Positions 49,855 to 59,994 of a stretch of 64,000 nt of DNA are shown piece after piece. Position 1 is the first letter of the stretch; every line of letters starts with the position of its first letter. Made by a program: the position numbers and the translations under genes. Origin of the DNA: Methylococcales bacterium (GTDB lineage Bacteria > Pseudomonadota > Gammaproteobacteria > Methylococcales > Methylomonadaceae); assembly GCA_028707085.1 (NCBI GenBank), contig JAQTUW010000010.1, positions 19,071-83,070 of the forward strand, read 5' to 3'. Under the pieces are notes generated by a model. It ran no database searches. It had not been told where the DNA came from and saw only the letters and a list, made by a program, of their open reading frames with translations.

Positions 49855-50703
49855 TCAAGACCTGCCGGCCTGCATGTCCAGCGCGGTTTGATACAACAGT
49901 TTTTTGCGCTGGCCGGTAATGTCCGCAGCTAGCGCCACCGCGGTTTTAATCGAGCATTCCTTTAACAATAAAGCCAGAATGCGTCGCTGTTCGTCGCCAA
50001 GCGTCTGTTCTTCGGTGGCAGGCCGGATGCCGGCGACAATCACCACAAATTCGCCCTTGCGCATATTGTCGTCAGTGCTGACCCGTTCCGAGAGTTGCGC
50101 CAATTCGCCGCCAACTATGGTTTCATGGAGCTTGGTTATTTCCCGGGCGATGACGATCTGATGATCCGGCGGAAAAATCGCCAGCATGTCTTCCAGCGCA
50201 GCCTGAATGCGGTGGCTGGACTCATAAAACGCCCAAGTGGTGGCGTCGGCAAGCTTGTGCTGAAAAAAGTTTTTACGCGCCGAGGCGGTACGCGGTAAAA
50301 AACCTTCGAAACTGAAGCGGGTGATCGGCAGGCCGGATGTCGACAGCGCTGCTATCAGCGCACAGCATCCGGGAACGGGCGAAACATCAATAGCCTGTTG
50401 TCTGGCAAGTCTGACCAGCGGCAGGCCGGGGTCGCTGAGCAAAGGCGTGCCGGCGTCCGAGACCAGGGCAATGGACTGACCTTGCTGCATGCGTTCCACC
50501 AGGCCTTGCGAAGCCTTGTCTTCATTATGCTGGTGTAGAGCGATCAAAGGTTTGTTAATGCCGTAATGCTGTAATAGCATGCGGACATGACGGGTATCTT
50601 CCGCGGCGATTAAATCGACCTGTTTAAGCGTCTCTACCGCCCGAAAGCTGAAATCCGCCAGATTACCTATTGGCGTGGCAACCACGTATAATTTCCCGTA
50701 CAT
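49855..50703 (-). CDS. rsmI: 16S rRNA 2'-O-methyltransferase RsmI
   Basis: A 282-residue SAM enzyme that methylates C1402 of 16S rRNA. LYVVATPIGNLADFSFRAV, LIAAEDTRHVRMLLQHYGI, LVSDAGTPLLSDPG and FYESSHRI are the canonical motifs. ATG 50703 is chosen; a TTG at 50727 is possible. The divergent lpoA starts only 23 bases away. Confidence 0.96.
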   Translation of the reverse strand: MYGKLYVVATPIGNLADFSFRAVETLKQVDLIAAEDTRHVRMLLQHYGINKPLIALHQHNEDKASQGLVERMQQGQSIALVSDAGTPLLSDPGLPLVRLARQQAIDVSPVPGCCALIAALSTSGLPITRFSFEGFLPRTASARKNFFQHKLADATTWAFYESSHRIQAALEDMLAIFPPDHQIVIAREITKLHETIVGGELAQLSERVSTDDNMRKGEFVVIVAGIRPATEEQTLGDEQRRILALLLKECSIKTAVALAADITGQRKKLLYQTALDMQAGRS

Positions 50704-50726
50704 CTGCTTTTGTATTCTCCACTGCA

Positions 50727-52514
50727 ATGACTCAAACTGGTTTTGCTTTCATTATGCCCTGTCATCGACCGGTTTGCTGGTTTTTCAGCCTGTTGCTTTT
50801 GGCGGCATGTAGCAGCGAGCCCGTCAGGCAGTCTGCCGCCCTGGCTACCCGGTCGGCGACGAAACCCCTACCCACCACAGGCTCTACGCTGAGTAGGGTG
50901 GTGGGGGACGAAAGTTTGCTAACAGTCGAAAAATTGCTGGCCGCCGGCGACAGACAGGCGGCGCTAAACACTATAAATCAAGTCGTGTTTACCGGGCTAT
51001 CCGCCGGACAGCGCAGCAAGTACAATCTGCTGGAGGCGGAAATCGCCTTAAGCGGCGGCGATGCCGAACATGCCGTCGTCATGCTGGAAACCGCCCGGCC
51101 CAAGTTGTTGCCAATTGCCGACCAGCTTGATTATTATCAGTCACTGGCGCAGGCATACACGCAAGTGGGCAGGATTTTGCCCGCGGCGAGCGCACGCATT
51201 CGGCTGATCGGTTTATCGCAGGATCAAAAATTCAGGCAGGAAAACATGGCCGGCATTCTGGACATGCTGCAGACATTATCCCTGGAGACGCTGAATAGCC
51301 GCAGCAGTCTGTTCGATGAACTGACCAGTTGGATGGGGCTGGCGAAAATCCTGAAACTGCGGGATCAACCGGGCTATGAAATGAATTTGCAATTAAACCA
51401 GTGGCAGCTTAAATTTCCGGGGCATCCGCTTACCCCGGCATTCCTGCAAACCTATCTTGCGTCCGTGCCGCTTGTTCAGCCTGTCGAGCCGGAAATAGCC
51501 GCTGCCGCCAAAGTGCCGGGTATAGCGGTATTGCTGCCGCAATCCGGCTCTTACGCGGCGGCCGGCAAGGCCGTCGCCGATGGTTTGCAGATGGCGCGCC
51601 AACTGGCCGCCAACGCAGCACCGCAATTGCCGTTAAAGTTTTACGATAGTGAAGGCGGCAATATCGCCGATATTTATCAGCAGGCGGTTGTCGAAGGCGC
51701 CGTGCAGGTGATAGGGCCGCTGGTCAAGGAGCAGATCCTGGAGCTGGCGGACATGCCGGAACTGAATGTGCCGGTACTGGCGCTGAATCAGGTTGAAAAC
51801 CTGAAAAAGCCCCATCTTTATCAATTCGGTTTAAGCCCCATAGACGAAGCGGAGCAACTGGTTTTAAAAGCCCGTAGCGAAGGCGGGCAGACAGCGGTGG
51901 TGCTGACGGCCAATACCCGGCAGGGACGTCGTCTTGCCGCTTACTTGGCCGCCGCCTGGCAAAACAGCGGCGGCGTGTTGGCCGATAGCCAGGGTTATGA
52001 ACCCGGACAGCACGACTTTAGTGCAGTGCTGACGGCATTGCTGGGCGCCAATACCGATTCCGGCAGTTGGCAGCGGACGGACACCGTATTGCTGGCCGCC
52101 AGCCCCGAGTTAGGCCGGGAACTGGCGGTACAGTTGAAATATCATCAGACCGGCAATCTTGCCATTTATGCCATGCCTGGGATTTTTAGCGGCTATCCGA
52201 ACCCGGTAAAGGATGCGGAACTGAGCAGTATCGGTTTTTGCGACATACCCTGGTTATTTGATGGCGATGACGGCCCTTTAAGCCGTGCGGCGCTGGCAGG
52301 TAAATGGCAAGCCCCTGGCGAAGGCCAGATAAGGCTGCGGGCGTTGGGAGTGGATGCATTCAATCTGCTGAGCCGTCTGGCGCAACTGGCCGAAACCCCT
52401 TATGTCGGCGTTACCGGCCGGTTGTCCCTGGACGGCGACAACCGGATTACCCGCAAACTGGTTTGCGCCCGGTTTAAAGGTGGCGTTCCGCTGGTTTCAG
52501 GATATATGGAATAA
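50727..52514 (+). CDS. lpoA: Penicillin-binding protein activator LpoA
   Basis: A 595-residue outer membrane lipoprotein that activates PBP1a. The signal peptide ends in the lipobox LLAAC. The N-terminal half is TPR-like helical repeat (about 60-250), and the C-terminal half, from IAVLLPQSGSYAAAGKAVADG, is a periplasmic-binding-protein fold. rsmI-lpoA-yraN-diaA is the gene order known from E. coli. An ATG at 50754 would give a shorter signal peptide. Confidence 0.9.
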   Translation: MTQTGFAFIMPCHRPVCWFFSLLLLAACSSEPVRQSAALATRSATKPLPTTGSTLSRVVGDESLLTVEKLLAAGDRQAALNTINQVVFTGLSAGQRSKYNLLEAEIALSGGDAEHAVVMLETARPKLLPIADQLDYYQSLAQAYTQVGRILPAASARIRLIGLSQDQKFRQENMAGILDMLQTLSLETLNSRSSLFDELTSWMGLAKILKLRDQPGYEMNLQLNQWQLKFPGHPLTPAFLQTYLASVPLVQPVEPEIAAAAKVPGIAVLLPQSGSYAAAGKAVADGLQMARQLAANAAPQLPLKFYDSEGGNIADIYQQAVVEGAVQVIGPLVKEQILELADMPELNVPVLALNQVENLKKPHLYQFGLSPIDEAEQLVLKARSEGGQTAVVLTANTRQGRRLAAYLAAAWQNSGGVLADSQGYEPGQHDFSAVLTALLGANTDSGSWQRTDTVLLAASPELGRELAVQLKYHQTGNLAIYAMPGIFSGYPNPVKDAELSSIGFCDIPWLFDGDDGPLSRAALAGKWQAPGEGQIRLRALGVDAFNLLSRLAQLAETPYVGVTGRLSLDGDNRITRKLVCARFKGGVPLVSGYME

Positions 52515-52520
52515 GCAGCC

Positions 52521-53482
<962 letters not shown>

Positions 53483-53487
53483 AGCTC

Positions 53488-53526
53488 CCCAGATCCCGGC
53501 CATAAAAATGATGCCCGGGGTCTGGC
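53488..53526. terminator. Possible bidirectional terminator between diaA and the NlpC gene
   Basis: An imperfect inverted repeat, CCAGATCCCGGC and GCCCGGGGTCTGG, lies between the two convergent genes. It lacks a strong T-run, so termination strength is uncertain. Confidence 0.4.
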
Positions 53527-53566
53527 TGGTTGATTTAAACCGGTTTCTCCGGTGTTTATAAGCCGG

Positions 53567-54127
53567 TCAGTTCAGCAGGCATAACAGATTGGCCGTTTCA
53601 TTGGCCGACAATGGCTGGTTTGTCGGCGGTCGCCGGACTGCCGAGAATCTTACCTGCCAGTAAGGCTGTTTCAAATCGGACATCATGACACGGCCGGTTT
53701 GCGAACTCGGCGCGTGGATGAATTTGTCCTGTCCTACATAAATGCCCACATGTGAAAATGGTCTGGTATTGATGGTAAAAAACAGCAGGTCGCCCGGTTG
53801 GCGTTGATCAGGCTGAATTGCGGGCAAACTGTGAGCCAGTGACCAGGTGTCTCTTGGTAGGTTCAAGCCTTGTTTCTGGTAGACATAATGCACCAGACCA
53901 CTGCAGTCGAAGCCTTCTCCGGGGGATTCTCCGCCCGGCACATAAGGGTGGCCCTGTAATCTCATGGCTTCTCTGGCGGCCGGATTGTTAGTCGGTGGAT
54001 TCGCGCCTAGCCCCGAGGTACTGATGGCCGGTTTATCGCTGGTCGCACAGCCTGTCAGTTGCGCCAGAATTAAAACCAGAAAAAATGACTTATACAATTG
54101 CTGAAAGGGCCTATCTGTCATCATCAT
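53567..54127 (-). CDS. NlpC/P60-family lipoprotein peptidase
   Basis: A 186-residue lipoprotein with a lipobox LTGC (Cys27) and an NlpC/P60 cysteine peptidase domain: catalytic Cys in GFDCSGLVHYVYQ, His in RPFSHVGIYVG and a third polar His in KFIHAPSS. Similar to Spr/MepS and NlpC, which cut peptidoglycan cross-links. The linker before the domain is short. Confidence 0.92.
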   Translation of the reverse strand: MMMTDRPFQQLYKSFFLVLILAQLTGCATSDKPAISTSGLGANPPTNNPAAREAMRLQGHPYVPGGESPGEGFDCSGLVHYVYQKQGLNLPRDTWSLAHSLPAIQPDQRQPGDLLFFTINTRPFSHVGIYVGQDKFIHAPSSQTGRVMMSDLKQPYWQVRFSAVRRPPTNQPLSANETANLLCLLN

Positions 54128-54374
54128 AGTGCTCTGGAAGGAATCATTAGTTTAATTTTAGCCTAATTTCTGATTTTGTAATGAACCAAGCGATTCAAGT
54201 TTGTTAATTCCTGTACAATTTTTGTGTGTATCAAGACATTTCATGGCGCATCCACCAAGCGAAGTTGCACAAAACACTCGTCTATCCCACAGAAATCGTG
54301 CATATTATGCTTGGCTAAATATTGGCTCAATATTTGCATGTATAATTGCGATACTCTAATCCGGTATCAGAAAT

Positions 54375-54401
54375 CAACAGCCGGCCGCGTGCGGGCTGTT
54401 G
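54375..54401. other. Hairpin in the leader of the next gene
   Basis: CAACAGCC and GGCTGTTG form a perfect 8-base stem around an 11-base GC-rich loop, within a 350-base gap that otherwise shows only a TATAAT at 54341-54346. No T-run follows at once, so it may be an attenuator or a weak terminator. Confidence 0.35.
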
Positions 54402-54479
54402 CCGGCCATTTTCATTTTCCTGATTATTTGCCGGGCTTTTAATTTTGTTGCCTTTTTGATCATTATTTGGGAGTAGATT

Positions 54480-54761
54480 ATGGATGAAATCTTATTGTTG
54501 ATGCTGCTGCTGTTTGCGGCCTATCTTTTTTTACCAAAATCCTGGTTAACCAGGTTTGCTGCTAAGCCTAAGCCGGAAACTGTGGTCGCATTGCGGCATG
54601 TACCGGAAGATTCGGTTTTAAGACGTCATTATATTACCCAGTTGCGCAGTGAAATCGTGCTGGAACTGTATCCACGTCCTTCCGATTCCACGTTGCAAAG
54701 ACATTACGATGCGCTGGTTGAAACAGAGCTGGAAAACCGTCTGGCTACGCTTTCCGCCTAG
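54480..54761 (+). CDS. Small membrane-anchored protein of unknown function
   Basis: A 93-residue protein with an N-terminal membrane helix (about 3-19) and a charged tail containing a repeated pattern, SVLRRHYITQLRSEI and STLQRHYDALVETEL, so the soluble part seems to be an internal duplication of about 31 residues. GGGAG precedes the ATG. The helical motif DSxLxRHYxxxxxxE is also seen in other proteobacterial small proteins, but I know no function. Confidence 0.72.
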   Translation: MDEILLLMLLLFAAYLFLPKSWLTRFAAKPKPETVVALRHVPEDSVLRRHYITQLRSEIVLELYPRPSDSTLQRHYDALVETELENRLATLSA

Positions 54762-54823
54762 GTCACGGATTAGCCGCGTCTCTCCCGGGGGAGGGGCGCG
54801 GAACATGCGGATTATCCCGCCGC

Positions 54824-54864
54824 TAAAAAAACGGATGCCGCTTGAAGCGGCATCCGTTTTTTTA
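54824..54864. terminator. Bidirectional rho-independent terminator
   Basis: A perfect 12-base stem, ACGGATGCCGCT at 54831-54842 and its complement at 54846-54857, with a run of A on the left and T on the right. It should end transcripts from the small gene at 54480 and from the nifS operon on the other strand. Confidence 0.92.
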
Positions 54865-54955
54865 GGTCGGCGGAAAGCGGCAAACCGCATGCCTGATTCC
54901 ACCATTTCGAATCCCTGCTTCCGGCGAGCGGACGCCGAATTCAGGGAAATTGCGT

Positions 54956-56164
54956 TCAGGCGTAGGTTGGTTGAAAAGCCTGTTCAGGGTTGGCGACCGG
55001 ACCATTACCGTCCCAATAGGGTGACAGTTTCCGCAAATTGGCCGCTATTCCCGGCATGACTTTCAACACTTCATCAACTTCGCTCATGGTATTGAAGCGC
55101 GAGAAGGAAAAGCGAATCGTGCCGTGCGCAGCAGTATAAGGAATCTGCATGGCGCGCATCACATGCGAAGGCTCCAGTGAGCCCGATGTGCAGGCGGACC
55201 CACTGGAGGCGGCAATGCCGGCCTTGTTGAGCAGCATCAGAATCGCCTCGCCTTCAATATATTCGAAAGCAATATCCGTGGTATTCGGCAGGCGGTTATT
55301 CAGGTCACCGGTAATGAAGCAATGCGGGATCTGTTCAATAATGCCCTGTTCCAGACGGTCGCGCATAGCTTTTACTTTGGTGTTCTCATATTCCATATGT
55401 TCGATGGCCAATTCACAAGCTTTGCCCAAGCCGACTATGGATGCTGTGTTTTCAGTGCCGGCCCGGCGGCCGCGCTCCTGATGTCCGCCGCGCAGCAGGG
55501 GCCGGAAACGGGTGCCGCGGCGTAGGTACAGGACGCCTATGCCTTTGGGGGCGTGCAATTTATGACCGGATATCGACAGCATGTCGATTTTGGTATCCTG
55601 CAACATCATCGGGATTTTGCCTACGGCCTGCACGGCATCGGTATGGAACATCACGCCGGCATTGCTAGCTAGTTCAGCCATTTCGATGACCGGAAAAATG
55701 GTGCCGGTCTCGTTGTTCGCCCACATCACGGATACAATGGCTACTTGATCGGAGAGCATGTTTTTGTAGGCTTCCAGACTCAGGCGTCCACATTTGTCTA
55801 CAGGCAGGCGATGTATGGTGTAACCGTCTTTTTCCAGGCTTTCGCACAGACTGAGAATCGCCGGATGCTCCACAGTGGTGGTAATAATTTCCTTACGATT
55901 TGGCTGGGCCTTGATGGCGGATAGAATGGCTGTCGAATCGGATTCCGTGCCGCACGAGGTAAAAATGATTTCGGAATCGTGTTCGGCGCCGATCAGTTCC
56001 TGAACCTGGGTGCGGGCTTTCTTAATGGCCTTGGCGACGCCGTCGGCAAAGCGGTGTATCGAAGAAGGATTGCCGAACTGTTCGGTAAAGAAAGGCAGCA
56101 TGGCGTCGACCACCGCCATGTCCACTTTGGTTGTCGCATTGTTATCCAGATAAATATCAGGCAT
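54956..56164 (-). CDS. nifS: Cysteine desulfurase NifS
   Basis: A 402-residue PLP enzyme that supplies sulfur for Fe-S clusters. The PLP lysine is in [14 protein letters not shown], and the active Cys is in [28 protein letters not shown] is the N-terminal signature. AGGAGG six bases ahead fixes the ATG at 56164. Length equals Azotobacter NifS, and the neighbour is a full-length NifU, so the nif rather than isc type is assigned. Confidence 0.94.
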   Translation of the reverse strand: MPDIYLDNNATTKVDMAVVDAMLPFFTEQFGNPSSIHRFADGVAKAIKKARTQVQELIGAEHDSEIIFTSCGTESDSTAILSAIKAQPNRKEIITTTVEHPAILSLCESLEKDGYTIHRLPVDKCGRLSLEAYKNMLSDQVAIVSVMWANNETGTIFPVIEMAELASNAGVMFHTDAVQAVGKIPMMLQDTKIDMLSISGHKLHAPKGIGVLYLRRGTRFRPLLRGGHQERGRRAGTENTASIVGLGKACELAIEHMEYENTKVKAMRDRLEQGIIEQIPHCFITGDLNNRLPNTTDIAFEYIEGEAILMLLNKAGIAASSGSACTSGSLEPSHVMRAMQIPYTAAHGTIRFSFSRFNTMSEVDEVLKVMPGIAANLRKLSPYWDGNGPVANPEQAFQPTYA

Positions 56165-57065
56165 GTCCGGCCTCCTGTATAGTGACCAGTTTCGGCATTT
56201 GCGAAGCAGGAATGACGCGAATGAATTCACCCAGCACTTCCATCAGCCGTTGCTGGATACCGGAAATGGTCATGGACGCCATCTGGCAGCCGCTGCATGC
56301 ACCGGTCATATTCACATAGGCGATGTTGTCCACCACTTCGACCAGTTCCACGTCGCCGCCATCCGCCATCAATTGTGGACGTAGGGAATTCAATACTTCC
56401 TCAATTTTTTTGATGCGCTGCAGATTGGTTAAGGGTTTTTTCTCGGCGACAACCGGTTTTTCAATCGGCGCGGCATCCGGGTTAAAGGCCTCGCCGCGCT
56501 CTTTCAGCACTTTTTCCAGAATGGCTTCGATATCCTCATGACAGGATGCGCAACCGCCGCCTGCCTTGGTGTAGTTGGTGACATCCTCAACGGTGCGCAG
56601 TTTATTGGCCCACACCATTTCCTCTATCATCACGGCGTCGATGGCAAAACATTTGCAGATCAATGCGCCTTCTTCGTGATCGTCTTTCCATTCCTCGCCG
56701 CGGTAATTGGCTACTGCAGCCTGCAATGCCTCCCGACCCATCACGGAGCAATGCATTTTTTCGGGCGGCAGGCCGTCAAGTTCGGCGGCAATATCCTGAT
56801 TGGAGACCTTGAGCGCTTCATCCAGGGTTTTGCCTTTGATAATTTCGGTCAGCACGGAGGATGAGGCGATCGCCGAGCCGCAGCCAAAAGTCTGAAATCC
56901 TGCTTCTTCTATGATTTCGGTGTCTGCGTTGACTTTCAGCGTCAAACGCAGGGCGTCGCCGCAACTGATGGAGCCGACTTCGCCGATGGCGTTGGCGTCT
57001 GCAACGGCGCCGGCATTTTTGGGGTTGAAAAAATGATCTTTTACTTTATCTGAATAATCCCACAT
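56157..57065 (-). CDS. nifU: Fe-S scaffold protein NifU
   Basis: A 302-residue, three-domain NifU. The N-terminal IscU-like scaffold has Cys in [21 protein letters not shown] and KMHCSVMG. The central domain has a permanent [2Fe-2S] site, ICKCFAID and [11 protein letters not shown]. The C-terminal Nfu domain has [13 protein letters not shown]. Full-length NifU is typical of nitrogen-fixing bacteria and serves nitrogenase cluster assembly. It overlaps nifS by eight bases. Confidence 0.96.
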   Translation of the reverse strand: MWDYSDKVKDHFFNPKNAGAVADANAIGEVGSISCGDALRLTLKVNADTEIIEEAGFQTFGCGSAIASSSVLTEIIKGKTLDEALKVSNQDIAAELDGLPPEKMHCSVMGREALQAAVANYRGEEWKDDHEEGALICKCFAIDAVMIEEMVWANKLRTVEDVTNYTKAGGGCASCHEDIEAILEKVLKERGEAFNPDAAPIEKPVVAEKKPLTNLQRIKKIEEVLNSLRPQLMADGGDVELVEVVDNIAYVNMTGACSGCQMASMTISGIQQRLMEVLGEFIRVIPASQMPKLVTIQEAGHA

Positions 57066-57085
57066 AACATCTATCCTCGGCTTGA

Positions 57086-57442
57086 TTATGAGCAGGTTTT
57101 GGTTGGAGCGCCGTTATCGCTGGTCGAAAACGACGAACCGCAGGCGCAGCTTTTGACTGCATTGGGATTGGTGAATTTAAACCCCGAGCCTTCCAGACTA
57201 TCCATGAAATCTATAGTCATGCCTTGCAGCTTTGGCAGACTGAGGGGGTCAATAAAAACTTTGACGTCCCCGCAATTTATTACGGTATCCTCTGCACCGT
57301 ATTCTGCTTCCAGGCGTAATCCATAGGACAGGCCGGAGCAACCGCCATCGGTAACTTCGATGCGCAGTCCGCCGGTCGGTTTGTCGGAACTGCTGATAAA
57401 ACGGCCTACGGCTTGAATGGCGGTTTCTGTTAGGTTAATCAT
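57086..57442 (-). CDS. iscA: A-type Fe-S carrier of the nif operon (IscA-nif)
   Basis: A 118-residue HesB/IscA family carrier. The three conserved cysteines are in [11 protein letters not shown] and [14 protein letters not shown] before the ATG at 57442 supports this start; the open frame further upstream (to 57568) contains the promoter and is not coding. It is the first gene of iscA-nifU-nifS, the same order as in Azotobacter nif regions. Confidence 0.93.
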   Translation of the reverse strand: MINLTETAIQAVGRFISSSDKPTGGLRIEVTDGGCSGLSYGLRLEAEYGAEDTVINCGDVKVFIDPLSLPKLQGMTIDFMDSLEGSGFKFTNPNAVKSCACGSSFSTSDNGAPTKTCS

Positions 57443-57487
57443 CTTTAAGTCTCCTGAACGGTTTGGCATTGATCTTGTAATAGTTAA

Positions 57488-57503
57488 AGCAACCAATGTG
57501 CCA
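57488..57503 (-). promoter_or_regulatory. Sigma-54 (-24/-12) promoter of iscA-nifU-nifS
   Basis: On the minus strand TGGCACATTGGTTGCT matches the sigma-54 consensus TGGCAC-N5-TTGCW in every fixed position, with GG and GC ten bases apart. It lies 46 bases before the iscA start codon. Such promoters need an enhancer-binding activator, here most likely NifA. Confidence 0.85.
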
Positions 57504-57618
57504 TACGCCGAAAAATCAGTTAAACCGCTGATTGCACAGGTATGCCGTTTAGGGTTTCCGGCTTTCATGCAGACCGTTTCATAACAATCACGGCATGTTT
57601 GTCGGTTTTACTACAATT

Positions 57619-57634
57619 TGTTTTCCGGAGAACA
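57619..57634. promoter_or_regulatory. NifA-type upstream activator site
   Basis: TGTTTTCCGGAGAACA fits TGT-N10-ACA, the NifA binding pattern, which reads the same way on both strands. It lies about 115-130 bases upstream of the -24/-12 promoter, the usual NifA distance. It also overlaps the ribosome binding site of the divergent nifZ gene. Confidence 0.75.
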
Positions 57635-57636
57635 GC

Positions 57637-57897
57637 ATGAATTTAGAAGATTTGGATTTAGGGGATGTCGTCTATGCGGCGCGCACCATCGTTGACGATG
57701 GCAGCATGCCCGATAGCCAGGAGGGTGAAATCCTGGCCGAACAGGGTGCGCGCGGGGTCATCGTCATGAAGGGGTATGTGGAGGAAGAGCCTGGCCGGAG
57801 CGTGTTCCTGGTCAGGTTTGAAGATAAGGACTTGAATCTGGGCCGGCCTATCGGCTGCTTCAATGAAGATTTAACCGCACCGGACTTTGTGTCCTAG
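57637..57897 (+). CDS. nifZ: NifZ-like protein
   Basis: An 86-residue NifZ family protein: LGDVVYAARTIVDDGSMP, ILAEQGARGVIV and LGRPIGCFNEDLT follow the NifZ pattern. NifZ helps mature the P-cluster of the nitrogenase MoFe protein. ATG 57637 is chosen because GGAG lies seven bases upstream; the frame is open to 57595. Divergent from the iscA-nifU-nifS operon and followed 15 bases later by a SagB-like gene. Confidence 0.82.
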   Translation: MNLEDLDLGDVVYAARTIVDDGSMPDSQEGEILAEQGARGVIVMKGYVEEEPGRSVFLVRFEDKDLNLGRPIGCFNEDLTAPDFVS

Positions 57898-57912
57898 CTG
57901 CCCGGGAAGCGC

Positions 57913-59505
57913 ATGACTGATTTATCCGAGACAATTCTGCATTATCACCAGCGCACCAAGCATCAGCTCAATGCCTATGCCAAAGGCCCCGAGTCGCTGG
58001 ATTGGGATGACCAGCCTAATCCGTTTCGGCGTTTTACCGGCTGCGAAACAATACCTTTACCCGAGCCGGGCGCGGACTTGGCCTGCCGTTTTGCCGATCT
58101 GGACATCCCGGAAAAGATGGATTCCCAGCCTTTGACGCTTGAAAGTCTGGGGTTGTTACTGGAATTATCCTTCGGCTTGTCGGCCTGGAAACAGTTTGGC
58201 CCCGATCGCTGGGCTTTGCGCTGCAATCCCTCCAGCGGTAATCTGCACCCGACCGAAGCCTATTTGCTTTGTGCGGATGATCAGGTTCTGCCGCCCGGCG
58301 TCTATCACTATGTCAGTCACGACCATCATTTGCAGCGCCGTAGCCGCTTCGTGCCTGATGACGCAAACACCGGCTTATATATAGCGCTTTCATCCATACA
58401 CTGGCGCGAGGCATGGAAATATGGCGAGCGGGCATTCCGTTATTGCCAGCATGATATAGGCCATGCACTGGCTGCGCTAAGTTATGCCGCCGCTTGCCTG
58501 GGCTGGAGCATAGAACTATGCGGCGAGGTCGCCGATGCCGGCATCGCCAGCTGGCTGGGGCTGGAGCGCGATCAGGATTTTGTCGCCGGGGAACGCGAAT
58601 CGCCGGATTTGTTTTGCCGGCTGCGGATCGGCAAGACCGCGTCTGCCGATGTAGACGCCGCGGCATTGTCGAGAAGCGCACAATCCGCCGAATGGTATGG
58701 CAAGGCGGAGCGCTTGAGCGGCCGTCATTTTTATCGCTGGCCCATTATCGACGAAGTGGCGGAACATGCGCAAAAACCGGCAACCGTTCGCCAAAGGCGG
58801 CAGTTTCCGGCCGTCCGACTGCCGCAACCCAGTCATAATGAGCTTGCCAGCAGGCTGATACGTCAGCGCCGCAGCGCCCAGCATTTTAACGGCAAGGCGG
58901 AGGCTTTGCCGCTTGCAGACTTTCAACGCATGCTATCGGCATTGCTGCCCAGTGCCAAGCCACCCTACACTGCCTGGAACTGGCGGCCGGAAGTACATTT
59001 GTTTTTCTTTGTACACCGGGTCGAAGGACTGGAGCCGGGCTTATATCTACTGCCGCGAGATCCGCAAGCCCTGCCGGCATTGCAGGCCGCGCTGTCCGCC
59101 GATTTCAGTTGGCGGGAAATGCCTGCGCCGTTCAGCTTTTATCAACTGACAGCCGGCAATGTCAGGCAGGCGGCCAAAACCCTGTCCTGCCATCAGCCCA
59201 TAGCCAGCGATAGCGCATTTAGTCTGGGGATGCTGGCCCGCTTTGCCGAAAACATCGAAACCGAAGCTTGGCGATACCGGCGCTTATTCTGGGAATGCGG
59301 GCTGATCGGACAGATTTTATATCTGGAAGCCGAGGCGGCAGGGGTTAGGGGTACCGGCATCGGTTGTTTCTTTGACGATGCTGTGCATGGCGTACTGGGC
59401 CTGAAGGACAACAACTGGCAGAGCCTGTACCATTTTACTGTCGGAGAACCGCTGGATGATGGTCGGTTACAGAGCTTGCCCGCCTATGCCCACCTAAAGG
59501 GTTGA
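57913..59505 (+). CDS. SagB/ThcOx-like protein with two nitroreductase domains
   Basis: A 530-residue protein built of two nitroreductase-like halves. The first (about 70-250) shows RCNPSSGNLHPTEAYLL, the SagB-type FMN-binding segment, and RYCQHDIGHALAALSYAA. The second (about 300-525) begins LIRQRRSAQHFNGKAEALPL and ends ENIETEAWRYRRLFWECGLI and GVRGTGIGCFFDD. SagB-type enzymes are FMN oxidoreductases, some oxidising azoline rings in peptides. No peptide precursor or cyclase is seen nearby. Its place right after nifZ suggests a role linked to nitrogen fixation, possibly redox protection or electron supply; this is inference. Confidence 0.8.
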   Translation: MTDLSETILHYHQRTKHQLNAYAKGPESLDWDDQPNPFRRFTGCETIPLPEPGADLACRFADLDIPEKMDSQPLTLESLGLLLELSFGLSAWKQFGPDRWALRCNPSSGNLHPTEAYLLCADDQVLPPGVYHYVSHDHHLQRRSRFVPDDANTGLYIALSSIHWREAWKYGERAFRYCQHDIGHALAALSYAAACLGWSIELCGEVADAGIASWLGLERDQDFVAGERESPDLFCRLRIGKTASADVDAAALSRSAQSAEWYGKAERLSGRHFYRWPIIDEVAEHAQKPATVRQRRQFPAVRLPQPSHNELASRLIRQRRSAQHFNGKAEALPLADFQRMLSALLPSAKPPYTAWNWRPEVHLFFFVHRVEGLEPGLYLLPRDPQALPALQAALSADFSWREMPAPFSFYQLTAGNVRQAAKTLSCHQPIASDSAFSLGMLARFAENIETEAWRYRRLFWECGLIGQILYLEAEAAGVRGTGIGCFFDDAVHGVLGLKDNNWQSLYHFTVGEPLDDGRLQSLPAYAHLKG

Positions 59506-59592
59506 TGCAACCGGATGGTTTTGGTGGCCGTTTGCGCGCGGAAGACATATTGAAAAACGATAGGTTGTGAACGTGGCGGAAATTTTTCCGGA

Positions 59593-59627
59593 TAATTCTT
59601 GACTATAATACTGGGTATAAGCATAAT
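59593..59627 (+). promoter_or_regulatory. erpA promoter with possible IscR site
   Basis: TTGACT at 59599-59604 and CATAAT at 59622-59627 with a 17-base gap form a good sigma-70 promoter. The stretch across it, TTGACTATAATACTGGGTAT, resembles the IscR type 1 site of the E. coli isc promoter, including GACT and ACT-GGGTAT. Repression of erpA by [2Fe-2S]-IscR would follow. The palindrome is imperfect. Confidence 0.5.
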
Positions 59628-59661
59628 CGCTCGTCCATTCAGTTGTTTACCGAGATTATTT

Positions 59662-59994
59662 ATGTCAGATCCTATTGTGTTTACCGACAACGCTGCGCAA
59701 AAGGTTGCAGGGCTGATTCAGGAAGAAGGCAATGACAAGCTCAAGCTTCGAGTCTATATTACCGGTGGCGGCTGCTCCGGGTTTCAGTATGGTTTTACTT
59801 TCGATGAAGAGGTCAATGACGACGACACCCTGGTTGAAAAAGCCGGGGTGACAGTGCTGATCGATTCCATGAGTATTCAATATCTGACCGGTGCAGAAAT
59901 TGACTATAAAGAAGATTTGTCAGGCGCCCAGTTTGTGATTCGCAACCCCAACGCCAGCACTACCTGTGGCTGCGGTTCGTCATTTTCAGCCTGA
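59662..59994 (+). CDS. erpA: Iron-sulfur carrier protein ErpA
   Basis: A 110-residue A-type carrier. [17 protein letters not shown] and [11 protein letters not shown] hold the three cluster cysteines, and the overall sequence is ErpA-like rather than IscA-like. ATG 59662 (MSDPIVFT) is chosen as the family start. It overlaps the convergent anmK by nine bases. Confidence 0.93.
   Translation: MSDPIVFTDNAAQKVAGLIQEEGNDKLKLRVYITGGGCSGFQYGFTFDEEVNDDDTLVEKAGVTVLIDSMSIQYLTGAEIDYKEDLSGAQFVIRNPNASTTCGCGSSFSA

Noticed and set aside
57464..57479. Second sigma-54-like element facing nifZ (TGGCAT-N5-TTGTA)
   Set aside because: It lacks the C of the -24 box and the essential GC at -12, and the NifA-type site would lie downstream of it.
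57443..57568. N-terminal extension of the IscA frame
   Set aside because: The extra 42 codons contain the sigma-54 promoter, and a good ribosome binding site precedes the internal ATG at 57442.
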